NCBI RefSeq assembly: GCF_009870125.1
Contig: NC_046679.1
Coordinates: forward strand, 9,672,001-9,736,000
Direction of reading: 5' to 3'
Origin: Drosophila pseudoobscura
Lineage: Eukaryota > Arthropoda > Insecta > Diptera > Drosophilidae
Length of the DNA: 64,000 bases
The notes beneath the pieces are model-generated. The model saw nothing but the letters and a program-made list of their open reading frames with translations, had not been told where the DNA came from and did not search any database. Shown piece by piece: positions 8,664 to 22,900 of this stretch. The first letter of the stretch is position 1. Every line of letters begins with the position of its first letter. The position numbers and the translations under genes are program-made.

Positions 8664-11600
8664 TATGTATGTATGCATATGTATGTGTGGATGGGCACAT
8701 AGTAGTAGTACATAAATTGTGTTGTGCTGTGCTGCGCTGTGCTGTATGTGTGTGTGTGTTGCGTCTCCTGCCTCCAGTTTCGAGCGAAAAACAACAAATA
8801 AACATGCACGCAGGCAGCAGTACCGTTCCAAACAATGGCAACACAACACAACAACAACAACTACTAGGAATTGTTTTTGCCACACACCGACACGCACTTG
8901 CAGGGCCGCCTAAATGTTCATGAATGCCCCATGAAATATTAAATGTTTATGAATTTCAAAGGACCTCTTACTTCATTTGCATAATCCTTGTGTTTGTCGC
9001 TCTCAGGATGTGGCCAAGTGTCGCATACGAGAATCGTTTGCCCCGACTCCTTGCACTGGTAAGGTATGGCATCAGGACGGAGTCATCTCTCTTCAAGAGT
9101 TCCCCAAGTTCCTTTAAGGCGTTCGTTTGCCATCTAATTGTTGGTTCTTCTCGGGCTCTGTTATCGCTCTTTCTGCACCCAGTGCTTCTAGTAGTTTCCC
9201 CATTTTCCATTTCCCGTTTTCCGTTTCCCAACGCCCAAAGCCCAACTGCACGCAGCAGCTCGATGGGAGTTCAATGTGGGCCAGCCAGCTTCTTGGGGCA
9301 CGTCCTGGCGCTTTTTATTGCTCCTGGTGCATACTTTATTGCATCCGCTTCCTGTTGCCATCTCGGCTGCATACTACTTGCTGGCTAATTCATGTTAACA
9401 TTTTTGCCTCTCCTCGCCATTGTTATTGCTCTTGTTCTCGTTCTCCTTCTCGTTCTTGTTGGTTGTTGCAACTGCTGCTTCTTCTCCTGCTTCTGCTGCT
9501 GCTGCAAGCTGATTGCACTTAATTTGCATAGAAATCGGGGAAGAGGGAAAAAAGCGTCAACCTTCTTATCGAGCAGAGACTGTTTCCGTGGCTTAATTGC
9601 CATTCGGCCGGACTTGGCCGTATTTATGGGGCCAGCTTAGGCCTTGTTGCCAGTGGAATTAATTACCAATACAATTATCACACTGTAGGTCACTCCACAC
9701 ACACATAACACTGCCTTGGCCAGTGGAGCGGTAAGAATTTATGACACAATGGCCCTGCCAAAACAAGAAATTAAAACTTTGCGACCCGCACTCGCACTCG
9801 CAGAACTTTTCCGCACACGCATGTGGCGCGGCGCAGTGAAAAATTTATTAAACCGACTGCAAATTAGTGCACAATTGCAGCCACACACACTCACACTCAC
9901 AGGCACTCACAGGCACGCACAGGCAAAGTTTTTACAAAAAAGTTACAGAATAGGGGAAACAGAAAAGAAAAGCAAAAGGCTGCAGCATAAATCAAGGCGC
10001 CTGCATCGGGGCCTGCCGTTAAATAATGTTGCCAATTGGCTAAATATTTCCGCCGGATTGCTGCTCTGCTCTAATTTCCACGATATTAAATAGAAGTGGC
10101 GCCACGCCCGAAAATAAAAGTAACGCCAGACAACAATGCCTAAGTGGAGACATCTCTCTTGTTCGCTCTGCTCTGCTGTTTTCCTTTTTCATTGTAAAAT
10201 TTTAAAACAATTGTTATAAATTCTATGTGCTTTTTTGTGCCGCGCCGCCTTGTTTGGCGCTTGATAAATGCAGACAATTAGCAAAATGGTTGACTGGCGC
10301 CAGCTTCTGCCAGACCAGAGCCATCCCCGGTGCCCGGACAGAGAGTCTCCATCCGACTTGACTACCCGAAACTTACTCTACTTTATGCTGTTCGGTATTG
10401 CCAACTTTCTGACACGCATCGTGCGAGTAGTCGCAGATCCTTCCGATAGGACGAGCAGGCGGAGGAGGGGGGGCTGCTACTCGTATAATTATTACGTCAG
10501 TTGCTGAAGGTGCTGTTCATGATTATTTATGAATTCCTTGTGCCACCTAATGCACTAATTGCCAGTACACAGACGCACAGACGCACAGATACACAGATCA
10601 TCTCCATTCGCCTCGAACTGGTGTGGGTTCTGTCGTCCAAGCCAGACAATTTTCGACAAATAAATCCCCACATGATGCCATGTGCCAAGGCAGCATTGTT
10701 ATGGATAGGATAGCTTCCAACCCGGAGGAGTCCCACTTGGTGCATTGTTATTTCCGTTCCATGCACGACACAGAACAGCAACAAGCGGAAATAGCTTAAA
10801 GGATATTGCAACTGTATCGGGTACCAAAAACGTAGAACGAGTGGAGCACAGTGCTCGACTAGATGAGTGAACGGAGGAAAAGCCAGAGCAAACGCAGAGG
10901 AGAGGAGAGCAGTGCAGGACCGTAAGGAGCACGGATATGCGTCGTCGTATATGCAAAACTATCAATTTTTAGTCAATGTGTATGCAAAACCACACTCCGA
11001 GAGAAGTTTGCCAGAAGGAGAGATGGAGAGACACCCATACGAAGCACGAGGAAAGTGTAATTAGAATTGAATATGCAGACAGCCAGCACGCTGGCAGGGG
11101 ATATGAGTTCTCCACACAGATCATGAAACGGCCCTGTCGTCTCACTAATTATTGACTTTGCTAATTGGCAATTTATAGGAAATTGTCTTCAGCCACAAAA
11201 GTTTGGCCCCAACAGCAATTTCCTTTAGGTATTCGACTCGTATCCCTTCCCCGCCACCCGAGCTGCAGTTTAAAGGCATCTTCTTTGTCTGTTTACTTTC
11301 GATTGGAGCCTGAAAGAGTTGGACAAACTTATCGTCAAACGCTCTTGATATGCGTAAACAGCATTTAAGTCTTTTGACACGGACCGGATGCGGCCAAGGA
11401 CATGGGCACACACAGCATACACATACATACATATCTACCGGGATATGTCGTCGTCGGGTAACGAAGACAAATTGTCGAAACTTTTTCATCTGCCTAATTG
11501 AGAAGAAAATTGAAAATTTCTTTAATGGAATGCAAAAGTGACGCAATAAATTATCAATTCTGTCCCTAAGAATAAGACACTCCTAACTCAACTCCCATCC

Positions 11601-14398
11601 GGACACATATGCACGTTGCAAAAAGTGAACTGTAGATTGAAGAAAATGCTGGAAAACTCACTGACTGCAGTAGCAGAGGCAGCAGTAAGGCAACAGTAAA
11701 GCAGCAGTAAAGGAAAATTGTAATTTAATGCTCTTTTGCACCTTCAAATCCTTTCAATTTCATAAGACACGTAATCACATTCGAAGTGCTGTGCGGTCAC
11801 CAATCCAATCCTGCAGTCCTGCAATCCTGCAACCCTGCAGCAAAGTCGTCTGCGTAATCACCAAGCACTTGATGAAATGTTGCAATTTATATAGACAAAC
11901 CCACAGCAGCCCCTACAGAAAGTGGGGAGTGGTCCGTTCTCGTCTCCTTCACCATCTCCGTCTCCTGTTTCCCCTTCCGACAATGTATGGCATGTGCACA
12001 TTATCCCTGCAGTCGCAGGTTGCAAGCTTCAGGTTCTGTCCGTGGGTGCTCTGGCTTCAAGTTTTACAGCAATTTTGACACACTTGATGCATTTCATACA
12101 CTTAAGCGGAACCACCCCCACAGTCATGCCATGCCTTATTTGTAAAGGAAGAGCACAGACACGACCCAAAGGAGTGCCGAACTAAGTAAGTAATGCATTT
12201 CTTAAATTATTCGATTCCATTGCAGAAATATACGGGGCAGGAAAGGAACCAACTGCAATTTGACTGAGAAGTTTGCTCATCCCACTCCATCCCCATCCCC
12301 TGTTTATATTCATCGCAATCGAAATCCAAGTCTCTGGGAAATTGCTGCACTGCCAGCTCTCACCACAATGATGCATTCCAGCTCCACAGCCCCGAGAGCG
12401 GATCTAGACCTCAACGCAGCTGCTGCCAATTATTAAAAGAGCGCAAAAAAATCAAAACCTCGAGCATATATATGGCCCACGCTTGGCCACAGCCAATTAG
12501 CAGTTTTCAAATTTTTAACAGCCCGACTCGTATGGAGTGGAAGGGGGAGTTGGTGGCACCACCATCCCCCGAGGGCGAAATCAAAAACTAAGCCTCCCAC
12601 AAACCTTGGCTGTTCCCCAAACTAATTTAGGCGCAGTGGAGCATGCGGAAAACTTTTCCTGATTTTACACAGATTTTTTTTTTGCCATACATACATATGT
12701 CGAGAATTATTTTCCGTAGAATTTAATGTGGGGCAAACTACGCAGCCACCGCCGTGCACCACCCACAGCAGCCAGCCACCAGCCAGTAGGCACCACCCAC
12801 CACCCAGCACCCACACATGGACTGCGACAGTAGCTCATTGCTGGTGGGAGGATTGCCCCTCCTTTTGGGGCGGCTCACGTGCGCCGTATGCGGTTGGTTA
12901 GCTAAACGGACCCCGTGGAGCGGCGGCTGGCGCTTAAGTTGTTTTGCCAAAAACTTTTTGTCATGGCTGGGACTAATTATAAAATAGCTCAAAGGCAACT
13001 CAAAGGATGGCCGCCGCAGAGAGTGCGATGGGCAGATGGCGACAACGGGAGGCAGGTGGCAGTGCCAACTTTTAAGTTCTTGCAGAAGAGGATGAGGACT
13101 GCGCTGGTTGGCAACATGTTGCCACAAACTAAACATTTGCCTGCCAATTTGCTCTTATTTATTTTTATGTTCGCTTTCGCTTCCAGATCCCTTTCATCCT
13201 TACCCATCCCTGCCCTGGCCACGTGGCTTGTAATGTTTGGCCATTAAAAATAATAGTGCGGTTGTTTGTCCTCTCAGCATAGACGGCTTTTGTTGCCTAC
13301 ATTTTACCTTGATATTTTTTGGCTTTTTTCGGAGGAACCTACCGCAAATACATACATACTCGCATATTGAAGACCGACAAGAGGGTAGCCAAGTCCATGT
13401 GTCACGAACGGCAGCATGACAGGAGCCTTGTTATGATCCTGCCCGCGGCACCCTGTGTCGGAAAAGAACCCTTTTGCTAAGCGAAAACACACACACACAC
13501 TAACAGTAAAATATAAAAATCTGTAGTTTAATGTTTGCTAAATTTGTGTCATTTAGCAAAACGATTTCGATTTTTTGTTCGTTTTGTGGAGGCCCAATTC
13601 GTGGCAATTAATTTGCCGGCAGCGGGTGAGGCGGCAAGTGCTTTGGCTATAACTCAGTAGCTTTATCAAAAAACCACTTACACACACAATAAAGTTAATG
13701 AAGCCATAATTATTTGGGTTAACAGCTTGCGGCCAAGCCAGGCCGGACCAGAGCCAGCCCCAGTCCCAGCCCCAAGCCCTTGGTCCATTTGATTGTGGCC
13801 AATTCTGTTCGGGAGCCAACAAATCAAAGTGAGCATTTGATAAGTAACCGAGCTGAACGAATACATTTTCTCCGAGGCGACCGGACCAGGGACGCGGACG
13901 AGGGCAAGGACGGAGTAGCCTATTTGCAAGCCTATTTAATAAATAGACAAACATTCCTTTTTCTTTCTGGCCTGGTCTGGTATTTGGACTTGGAAAACAA
14001 ATACGTTGGAGTAGACAGCTTGATGGAGATGCGTATGGGGGCTGGTTGGAGTGGGTTACAATCAATTCAATGGAAGAATGGAATACAGTTTGCCACAAGG
14101 GGAGCCCCATCCTCATCCTCCCACTGGCAGAGATCTCAGTTTCACACATAGTCGTGTGTATGGCATTCCAATAAAGCTATCGAGTTACATTCAACAATTG
14201 CAGCGAAAGGCAATGCACCTCTGGCCCGACGGGCTCGGGGAGTGCGAAAAATTAACAGCACAAAGGAGTGACAAAGGGCTTATAACAGAATCCTTTGCCC
14301 ATAATGTCAAATCTAATATGCTCACGTCTAGACGGCCTTTGAACCAGTGTCCTGGCTTCGTCAGCGGCCATATTGCCTGGTTTCGTGTGGCACTGACA

Positions 14399-14425
14399 GG
14401 GATTGGGATTGGGATTGGGATTGGG
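14399..14425. repeat. (GGGATT)n hexamer array
   Basis: Four perfect GGGATT units plus a closing GGG, giving five G-triplets spaced by ATT. This matches the G-quadruplex pattern on the plus strand and resembles a telomere-like hexamer, though it is isolated and interstitial. Confidence 0.85.
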
Positions 14426-17400
14426 CCTCGACTCGACACATTTTGGAATATGCCTTAACCGACTCAAAGGCTGTGACCGCCTGCTGGGAGCGGTCATCGA
14501 ACTCTGGCTGTGCTCCAATTTATTCCATTAAAATAACATTATTTTATTTGGCAAAAAACTGACAGCAACCCATACAAACAATTGTAATGCGGTGTTAAAA
14601 ATCATATTAAAATTTATATATGAACGATTATATGTCCGAAATGAGTGTTCCCCGATGACTTTTAGCATAATTACTCGAATTATGAGCCCACCACACCCCA
14701 GCAATTTGCACGGGCCATTACAAATTCATGCGGCAGCTAAAATCAAATATTATATAACCGAACGAAATTTCAGTGGCGCCGCGCCACGCCGCGCCGCACC
14801 CAAAGTGTCAGAAACGATTGTCATTAAATGCTGTTAGTCGAAGGTATTAAATTACACAAACTGGCATTAGATTTATAATATTTACCGGCCAAATGCACAA
14901 CAGCAAAGCGTTAAGGGTGCAAGCCAAAACATAAATAATAAACCATGAAATAACCCCCAGAAGGGATAGTGGATAGTGGATAGGGAATCGGGGATCGGGG
15001 TGTTCGGAGTGTTCGGGCAGGTAGCACGCGCGATTTATTTATTTGCTTTCCCATTTGGAAATCTGTTTGCATTTCCCATGGCACCCACAGCCGCTCAGAT
15101 GTTTGCTCAGGCCCGGCCAAGCCTTTGTCAATAGTTGCCAAGATCAAAGTGAACCCAAGCCCTTGGCATCTCCATCCAGAGCAGGTGCCTGAGAGGGGTC
15201 GATGTTGCATGGCAGGAACTCCAGTCCAACCGCAATAGAAATGCAGACTTAAATCCCACGAGTCCGCTTTAATTTACAACCAATTAAGCTGATTATTGCG
15301 GGGATTCCTCTGCTAGCCCGCTGAAACCATAATCCCTGCATAAGCGTGATGCAACGATGAATTCCCGTTAATGAGATTGCAATATTTAACAATCGTCAGG
15401 TAGAAAAATGAAGACTGTCAGCTGCAGACGAATTGTGGGCATAATTAAATCAGCAAGACTTTTAAAAATTCTCCTCTACAGATGCTGGAATTTAACTACA
15501 TTTTGGCTACTTCAATGGGAACGCGTCAACAGACTCGATTCCCTCTTTCCTGTGCTTTTATAACAGATTATGGGCACGTTCCTGATGCTGTTAATAATTA
15601 ATGTCGCCTTCGTAAAGAAACTGTAGTCGACTCTGAGATTTCTCTTCATAAATACTATGTACATGCTTTTAGTATCATTTAAATTGAATATTTAATGTCT
15701 TTATCAAAGATTTAAATACATCAATACATCATAATTACAAAAGTATCTTGTTGCACAGATTTTTGGAATCTCATGGATCTGCTTTACATGGTTCTTGGTT
15801 CCTAACACATTTCTATATTAGCTCTACCATAAGACTTACTTATCCACGACCATAATGTACCCCTGGATGGTAAGAGTATCGACGTATTCAATACGTGTCG
15901 CACATAACTTGGATTGCATAATAAAACGCTTGCTTGGTGGGGACATGACGTCCAGGTTTTTATAAGCTGTCAATTTGTTTACGCGTCGCTGGCTGTTGTC
16001 GCCGTAGGTGCTCTCTTTGACTTTGTGGCAACTGAAATATTAACAGCTCCTGTGATGCCCCATGTCCTGGCCCCCTGCGAGTATATCATATTTTTAGCAG
16101 ACAGATAATACTCCAGGGAACTGGTCGCTCAGAGGCTGATTCTGGCTGAGCCTACCCAGAAAAAGGCCCAGGAAAGGCGCAGAATAATACAGCGAGGCCA
16201 CAGAAAAACAAGATGCTCCCAGCCACCCGTATCCGGATCGTTACGGTCTGGGGTCGCCATGCCTCATGCGTGCGTTTAACTATGTAGATGCCTCGTTTCG
16301 TGTGTGCCGAGGTGCTGGGGCTTGGGCGAAAGCTGAGGCTGAGGCTGACGGTGGCGACAAACGCATAAAACAGCATAATTTGTCAGCATGAACACGGCAG
16401 CCACACGCCAGTGGCATAACAATGAGCCCCGAGTCGCACAAGCCAGCCACTTTCTGCTTATTGGTGATATATGCCACGGCCAGGAGAGAGTCAGCACCGC
16501 ACCATTGCCAAAAGCATTCTTTGGGCAATGCACACAGGTGCATATTTGACACTCCCGGCACTAAAATTCCTGCCAGCACATCATTTATTGGCAAATGTTG
16601 AACATTTTCTGCATCCAGCCACAAACCGCTAGAAAAAGCCAAAAGCTAACGGGTGATTGAATATTTCCAATCAACTTTACCCTTTTTCATTAAGAGCAGC
16701 CATTTCCGAATGCTTATATGCGGCACACTCAAATATAATAAGAGTGTGATTTGTATACTCTGTGCCCACAATTATTACGAGGATTATTACATGTGTCAGA
16801 CATTTTCCATCTCCGAATGGTCAAAACGGCTTTATTTACGTACATTGCAGTGTTTAGGTAAACCATTGCCATACCCCTGTCTCATCTGAGGGTCTGTATG
16901 CGGGCGAAATTAATGTAAACTGAATTATTCCCACTGCCAAAGAGATTTTGGACACCGACCAGGGCCGTGTCCTTCACTGGCCAAAAACAAATTAAGAGAA
17001 ACAAACTTTTTGCATTCGGTTCTAATGCAATTCTTTGTTCATTTGCTTAGCTTTTAGTTCATTAAGCATTGTGCCAGGTGGAAGTCGCTGCAGGACTCTC
17101 TCCCTGGCATTCGTCTGCTCGTTTCGCAGTCGAATTTTACAACAATGTGAACTCAGACCCACCCAGCTATAGATGTACCGTACATGTGGTTTATAATTGC
17201 ATGTTCATATTACTACGAGTATGCAATGCTTGGCCTCGTTTTATATTTTTATGATTTGTGCACGAGTTGATTTCGATGCTTGTTGTGCGCTAAAGTGGCA
17301 GACCCAGGACCAACCCAAGAACCAGCCTCACAGGTCGAGCACCAGGAGCGGCCCGGGGCTGGCAATTAAAAACTTTCATACGCTGGACGCACAAAAGTAG

Positions 17401-18743
17401 ACTATGCCGGCTATAGCCATTCGAATCGATTGGGAGTACGCTCCATTGCCTCGTCGATTATTCCTCCTGTGCATACATGAAGGTATCCATACAAATATCC
17501 GTAAATAAATGGACAATAAGCATCAGTAGCGTGGACAGGATCCGAAAGAGGGATGGGTTGGTTGTGTACAAGTTCATAATGAAAATGAAAATATACACAT
17601 ACTCGTACAAACTGTGAAAATATACATGAAATCATTTTGGCCCCAAGATTACCATTCGGTCCATTATCTTTCGCTCCCCCTCGGCATACGCTCCTGGTAT
17701 GCAGGATTTTTTATTCGTGTTTTTCGTAGTCAATTTGCAATCGGCTTGCGTACGCGAGAATTGCTTAAATTCGTTGTAAATACGAAATATGAAGGCAGCC
17801 GGCAATGAGCCTTCCTGCGGAGCGTATTCAATCATCGCCGACATGGCTCAGCCACAAGCCCTTGCCTAGCAGCTAATTTAAATGGAAATTGACATTAAAA
17901 CATATGCCAAAGTGTCTTCCCCGCACACGAACCGAACCGACTTCAAAGGAGCTGACTGGTACCGAGCCAGATGGATGGTTGGGCCCAACGTACCGCTTCC
18001 TTGCTTACATAATTAGCTTGTTTTTTATGCAATCAAAAGCAACAACAGCCAAAGACAGTAGGGACGGCAGAGACTCCGGTGGAGTGGTGGAGGCCGTGGG
18101 CTGGGCGGGCCGACTGCTGTGCTACTCGAGAGTTTTGATTTAATTGTTGCCATGGCAGCATATTCTTTTAATTTATGTCAATTTATTTAATCAGACATTT
18201 GTCTGCCCCTGTCGCTGCCGTTGTCGCTGTGGCAAGGACTGCCACTCGCTCGATGGTGGGGCACAACCAACGACATAGCGACTCCATGGCATTTGTAATT
18301 AAAAACCTCTCGGGCGGCCAAGCTAATTTGAAAATTAACTGCTGGGCGAGATTCACGTTCAGGTCGCCTCATAAAAAACCAAACCAAAGCGGCGAACGGC
18401 AAATGGAGAGTGGAAAACGAAAAGCGCGGCAATAAAAAATAATACATTTATCAATCAAAACTCCAATGAGGAACGGAACTCGCCCAAAGTTGCAGCATAA
18501 AAATATTCATTTTATTCAGAGGAGAACGAGAGCCTGGTGTAGGCGTGGGTGGGTGGGTGGAACATTCGTTTAATGGTTTCCATTTTGCCAGCGCAATTCC
18601 GCAAGCCGCAGAGAGACAGAGGATGGGATGGAGTGTGATGGGTGCAGATGCTGGAGCTGTAGCAGGAGCAGGAACATTGAGGACACGACAAGGACGTGCA
18701 CGAAATGCGCAAGTTCACGCACGTCACTCGAATTTGAGCCGGC

Positions 18744-18775
18744 GTGGGAGTAGGAGTGGGAGTGGGAGTGGGGCC
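18744..18775. repeat. (GTGGGA)n G-rich array
   Basis: Tandem GTGGGA or GGAGTG units with at least four GGG runs. It is followed by GGGGCCCC. Confidence 0.8.
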
Positions 18776-19894
18776 CCGGCTCAATGTGGGTCAAGGAAGA
18801 GAAGATGGTAATGGAGATGGATACGGAGATGGAGATGCGTGCTAATGCTAATTTCTGAATGCCTTTTGTGGCTACCCTTGTTGTTGCAGCAGCAGCAGCA
18901 TCCACTTCATTAAGAAGACATGCCAGGGGAGGAAGGGGCCCTCGAAAACCAATTTGAATGATGCTTTCTAAAAAAAAATATCATAAGCAAAACTTTTTCA
19001 ATATATATTTAAGCGAAATTCATGTTTTCACTGGTTGCTTTTCATTTATACTTCAATTTGTTGTACAAGTATGCTGTTGCGTGAGCTGTTTATCAAGTTT
19101 CATTGTACAGTGTGGCACGAACCCCCTCTCCATCCTCTCCATCCTCCCACTGCTCTTTGTTCTTTGCTGTGGTCGCAAAACTTTGCTCCGGGGATGATTA
19201 CCCACTGGTCCTGCCACGCCCCCATATCGAGACCCCCATGCCCCGACCCAGACCCATGCCCCACGCGGTCCGCATCAAATGGCTTTTTAATCTTTTGAGT
19301 GCCGCGGAACCAATAAGTGGGCAAGCCTCGTCGCTGCATGTGAGTAAAATGAATCCAAAAGAAGGCAAACATCCAACGCAAATAAAGAATATACTCGTAT
19401 ATGTATATAAATATATCTCTGCTTATTTATTATTTTATGCTTTATCTCTGGCCTGTCGGTGGCAATATTTACTCGGCCATGGAGCCTCCAATGATCCGGG
19501 CATGGGTTCCATTTCTTTTTTTTTCGTATTCTTTGCAGGACTTTGTAGAACTTTGTAATTAAATGCAAATTAAGTGAACCGTCATTTGCGCCTTGATTTT
19601 TTACCCCTTTTTTCCAGGCGAATGTCGAAGGGCATGGGAAGACAAGTTTAAACTTGTTGGCAAACTCTTATTGCCAAAGTCCTCAATAAAGTCGAAGACT
19701 CTATTAGCGCCAATGTTGCGTTAATGGCGGCCGGGCCCAAAAGGAGATGGAGCCGAGCGGAAGTGTTACCCCTGATTGAAGCAACTTTTCTAATTAGCGT
19801 CAGCCAGCGGATTCTTAAGAATTCAAGCCGAAGCCTGTTGCGGATCTCGTATGCATATCAAACGCGGCTTAATGAGCCGCCTCGCGGAACTCTT

Positions 19895-19914
19895 TCTCTC
19901 TCTCTCTCTCTCTC
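19895..19914. repeat. (TC)10 microsatellite
   Basis: Ten perfect TC dinucleotides. Confidence 0.95.
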
Positions 19915-22900
19915 ATCTGCGTGGCAAGACAAACACTAGCATGAAATATGCAATCTGCTGGAGCACGCAAATGCGGCGCAATCAGAAACCCATCCACCAG
20001 GCATTAGAAATCCCCAGCCTAACAAAACTAAAGAAACTTTCCATCGCAAAAACCACAAAAACAAACGCACCAATCGACATTGTCGATTATATTTCCACTT
20101 TGGCAGAGGATAGAAGGCACCGTATCGGATCGGATTGGATGGGAATTGAGATGAGATGAGAGGAACGAGTAGGAATATCCTGGACTGCTTGGCAGCTGTT
20201 GAAAGTTAAACCAGAAGCATCAAAAGCGGCTGCTTCTCGTAATTACAGATTGCAAAACGAAACGAAACGAATCGAAAAGTAAACGTTGTCGATAAAGTTG
20301 AGCCAGAGCCAGGCCTGGAGCTGGAGCTGGAGCTGCACAACCCGAGGGGCAAACTAAAGAGAGAGATACGAGCTGCCAAATGGGAGACGCCGTGAAAACC
20401 TGGCACAAACTTCAAAACTGATGACTGAGGCAGCACTCGCAATTGCAGTTGCAGTTGCAGAGGCAGTGTTCCAAGGTGGAGCTCCAAAAAAGGGTAAACT
20501 TTCCATTGCCTCTGCATCTTAAGCGATTTTCTGCTACGCCAAGCTGCACAACAATATCCAGGAGTAGGCGTTCACGACGAGGCGAGTGTGTGAGCAAATT
20601 TACGGCAAACGAAAATTAAGAAACTTCCAGCCATCTCTCCTTAGACTCAGACTCAGACGTAGACCCAGAGCCAGGGCCAGACAGGAAGAGAGGCCCGAGG
20701 AGGGATGGCTTGGTATTGGGGGGTACTGGGGATACCAGGCGCTGATTGCATCGCCGGGATGAGTGGCAGGTCTGGGCATGGGGATGGCTTACTTATTTAT
20801 GGCACACAGGTAAACTGTGCATGTGCCGGCTGCCATCATCTTGATAAATGTGCGCTGGTAGTGCATGACTATGGGAAATGGATTCCGAGCTGAGATGCTG
20901 CTCCTTGATTTAGCATGCGACTGAGTTATGCGACCCCCCTCCCAGCGCTAATCGGAGCGAGCATACCGCCCGAACGGAGCGCCCGTTCCCCCACAAACAG
21001 CAGCGGCAACGTCGATGAGGACTTCAATTAGGGCAGACTCCCTGGCAGGACAGTTGAAGATTTTGCTGGAAGCTTCAGCGTCAGCATCAGCATCAGTGGC
21101 AGCTGGTCAGCAGGCAGGCAAGTGGCAGCCGAGTGATGTGCTCCAGGCGAGACGCACTTACAAAGACAAATGCCGAGAAGGAAGATGGTTCTCTGTGTAA
21201 CCTGAAGATGTAGCTGCCGGGCGCCCACTTGTCTGGGCGTCTTGAAAAATAAACTAGTCAGCATTTGTAGCGTTGATTGAATTGTTAGAGGTGAGCCCAG
21301 GGCCGGAAGCAGAAGCTGGCTTTACTACGCTACTACGTACACGTCCACGTACACGTACTTCCACAATGGAGCCCGGGTGCTTTTCAATTAAAACTATTGT
21401 CAACGACAATAAGTTATACAAGTAAAGAGCAAGCTGCCGCTGCCGCTGCCACTGCCGCTGCCACTGCCACTGCCACTGCCCTCTGCTGATGCCGCTGACA
21501 GCCGCACGTACGCTTAATTAGAAAAAGTTGCATTTTTTCCTCCTCCGGTTTTTGCTGCAACAGCGGCGCCCTGTCCCTGTCTGTCCACCTACTGGCCACG
21601 CCTCCAGCCAGCTGTCAGCTGGTCACACGCCCACATTTTGCAGCGGAAGTAAATTTACACTTCAGCTTCAGTTCGTAATATTTTTTATTCCCTTCCGACG
21701 CGAGCGTAAAGCGCGACTAATTTTCTTGAGTCCTACGCTCGTTCCTCGTGTTTCCTCTTCCGTAATCCCAGAAAATTGTATAAAAAATGCAAAAAGCCAG
21801 GCCACCCTCCCACTCATAATTTTCTAAAAACTGAGTGAGAATGGGAGGTGGGCGGATGGTGCTGGTGCCTCACCCTCACACCCGCGGAGAAGAATGCACT
21901 CCGCTCTCTGTTTGCTTTTGGCGCGTGTGACTCGTTCGCCTGGCCTTTGTTTTTTCCTCTAGCCGCTGTGGCTTTCTCTGTTGGCTGATGGCTGATTTCC
22001 CCGCATTCTTCTGCTTCCCCATTTTTTTCCTCCGTGCACTTTGTCCTTTTGACTTGGCTGGAAGCAGCGAGACCGATGGTGCCGCGCAACCCTTGGACAG
22101 GGACAGGACAGGAGTGGGTCCGACCGAGAGACAGTGCCGGATGTCACGTGCGCATCATTTTCCAACAGCTTTGTTGCTGCTCGCTGTAATTATAACAAGG
22201 CGCAGCTTAGATTAGTTGGATGTGCTCCTGGCTGGAGTGGGAGAAGGGAAGGGAAGAGAAGAGAAGCTACATGAGCAACCTGAACTCTTGGCAACCTTTC
22301 GACCTGCGAACCTTCCGACCTGCCAACCTGTGTGCTGGTTCCGTTTCGGACCTGGTCCTGGACCTGGACCTGGGCTTTCATTAAACCAGCTCGCTCGCCT
22401 GCCCGCATGCGATTTTTATAGCTCCCGTTCACATTGTTTGGCGTGGCCGTGTTCTGGCCCTGTTCGTATTCGGGCCCTGCTGCTCCCTCTCACGACGCTA
22501 CGAGTATGTGTTGGCTGGTTAGTTGGTTCGGGGTTGTGTTTATTTGGCTCTTTGTTTAGTGTATTTTCTGTCAACGTCAGCGTGATTAGTTGTGCCACAT
22601 TGTGCAGGCTTTGTTCTCGCTCACTCTGGCCTGGCCTGGCATTGTCATCGGTCCATTGGGGTTACGGGCACACAGCGCACAAATACAAATAAAAACACAA
22701 ATTTCCATACTCGTACCACACGGGGAGAAGACCGACCCAGTATCAGGTAATAAAAATTAACAAAACGCCGTGCGACACGAACTCGACCCCAAAAATTACA
22801 TACAGAGCAGAGCCCGCCACTTGACTTGATTCTGGTGGCGGCAGCGGATGCTTACATCATTAACGGCATCGTTCTTCACACACGGCAACACATTAGAACA

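Noticed and set aside
13553..14149. Minus-strand open frame of 198 codons
   Set aside because: It has no domain and no regular codon pattern, it contains simple-repeat segments, and other frames overlap it on both strands. Open by chance.
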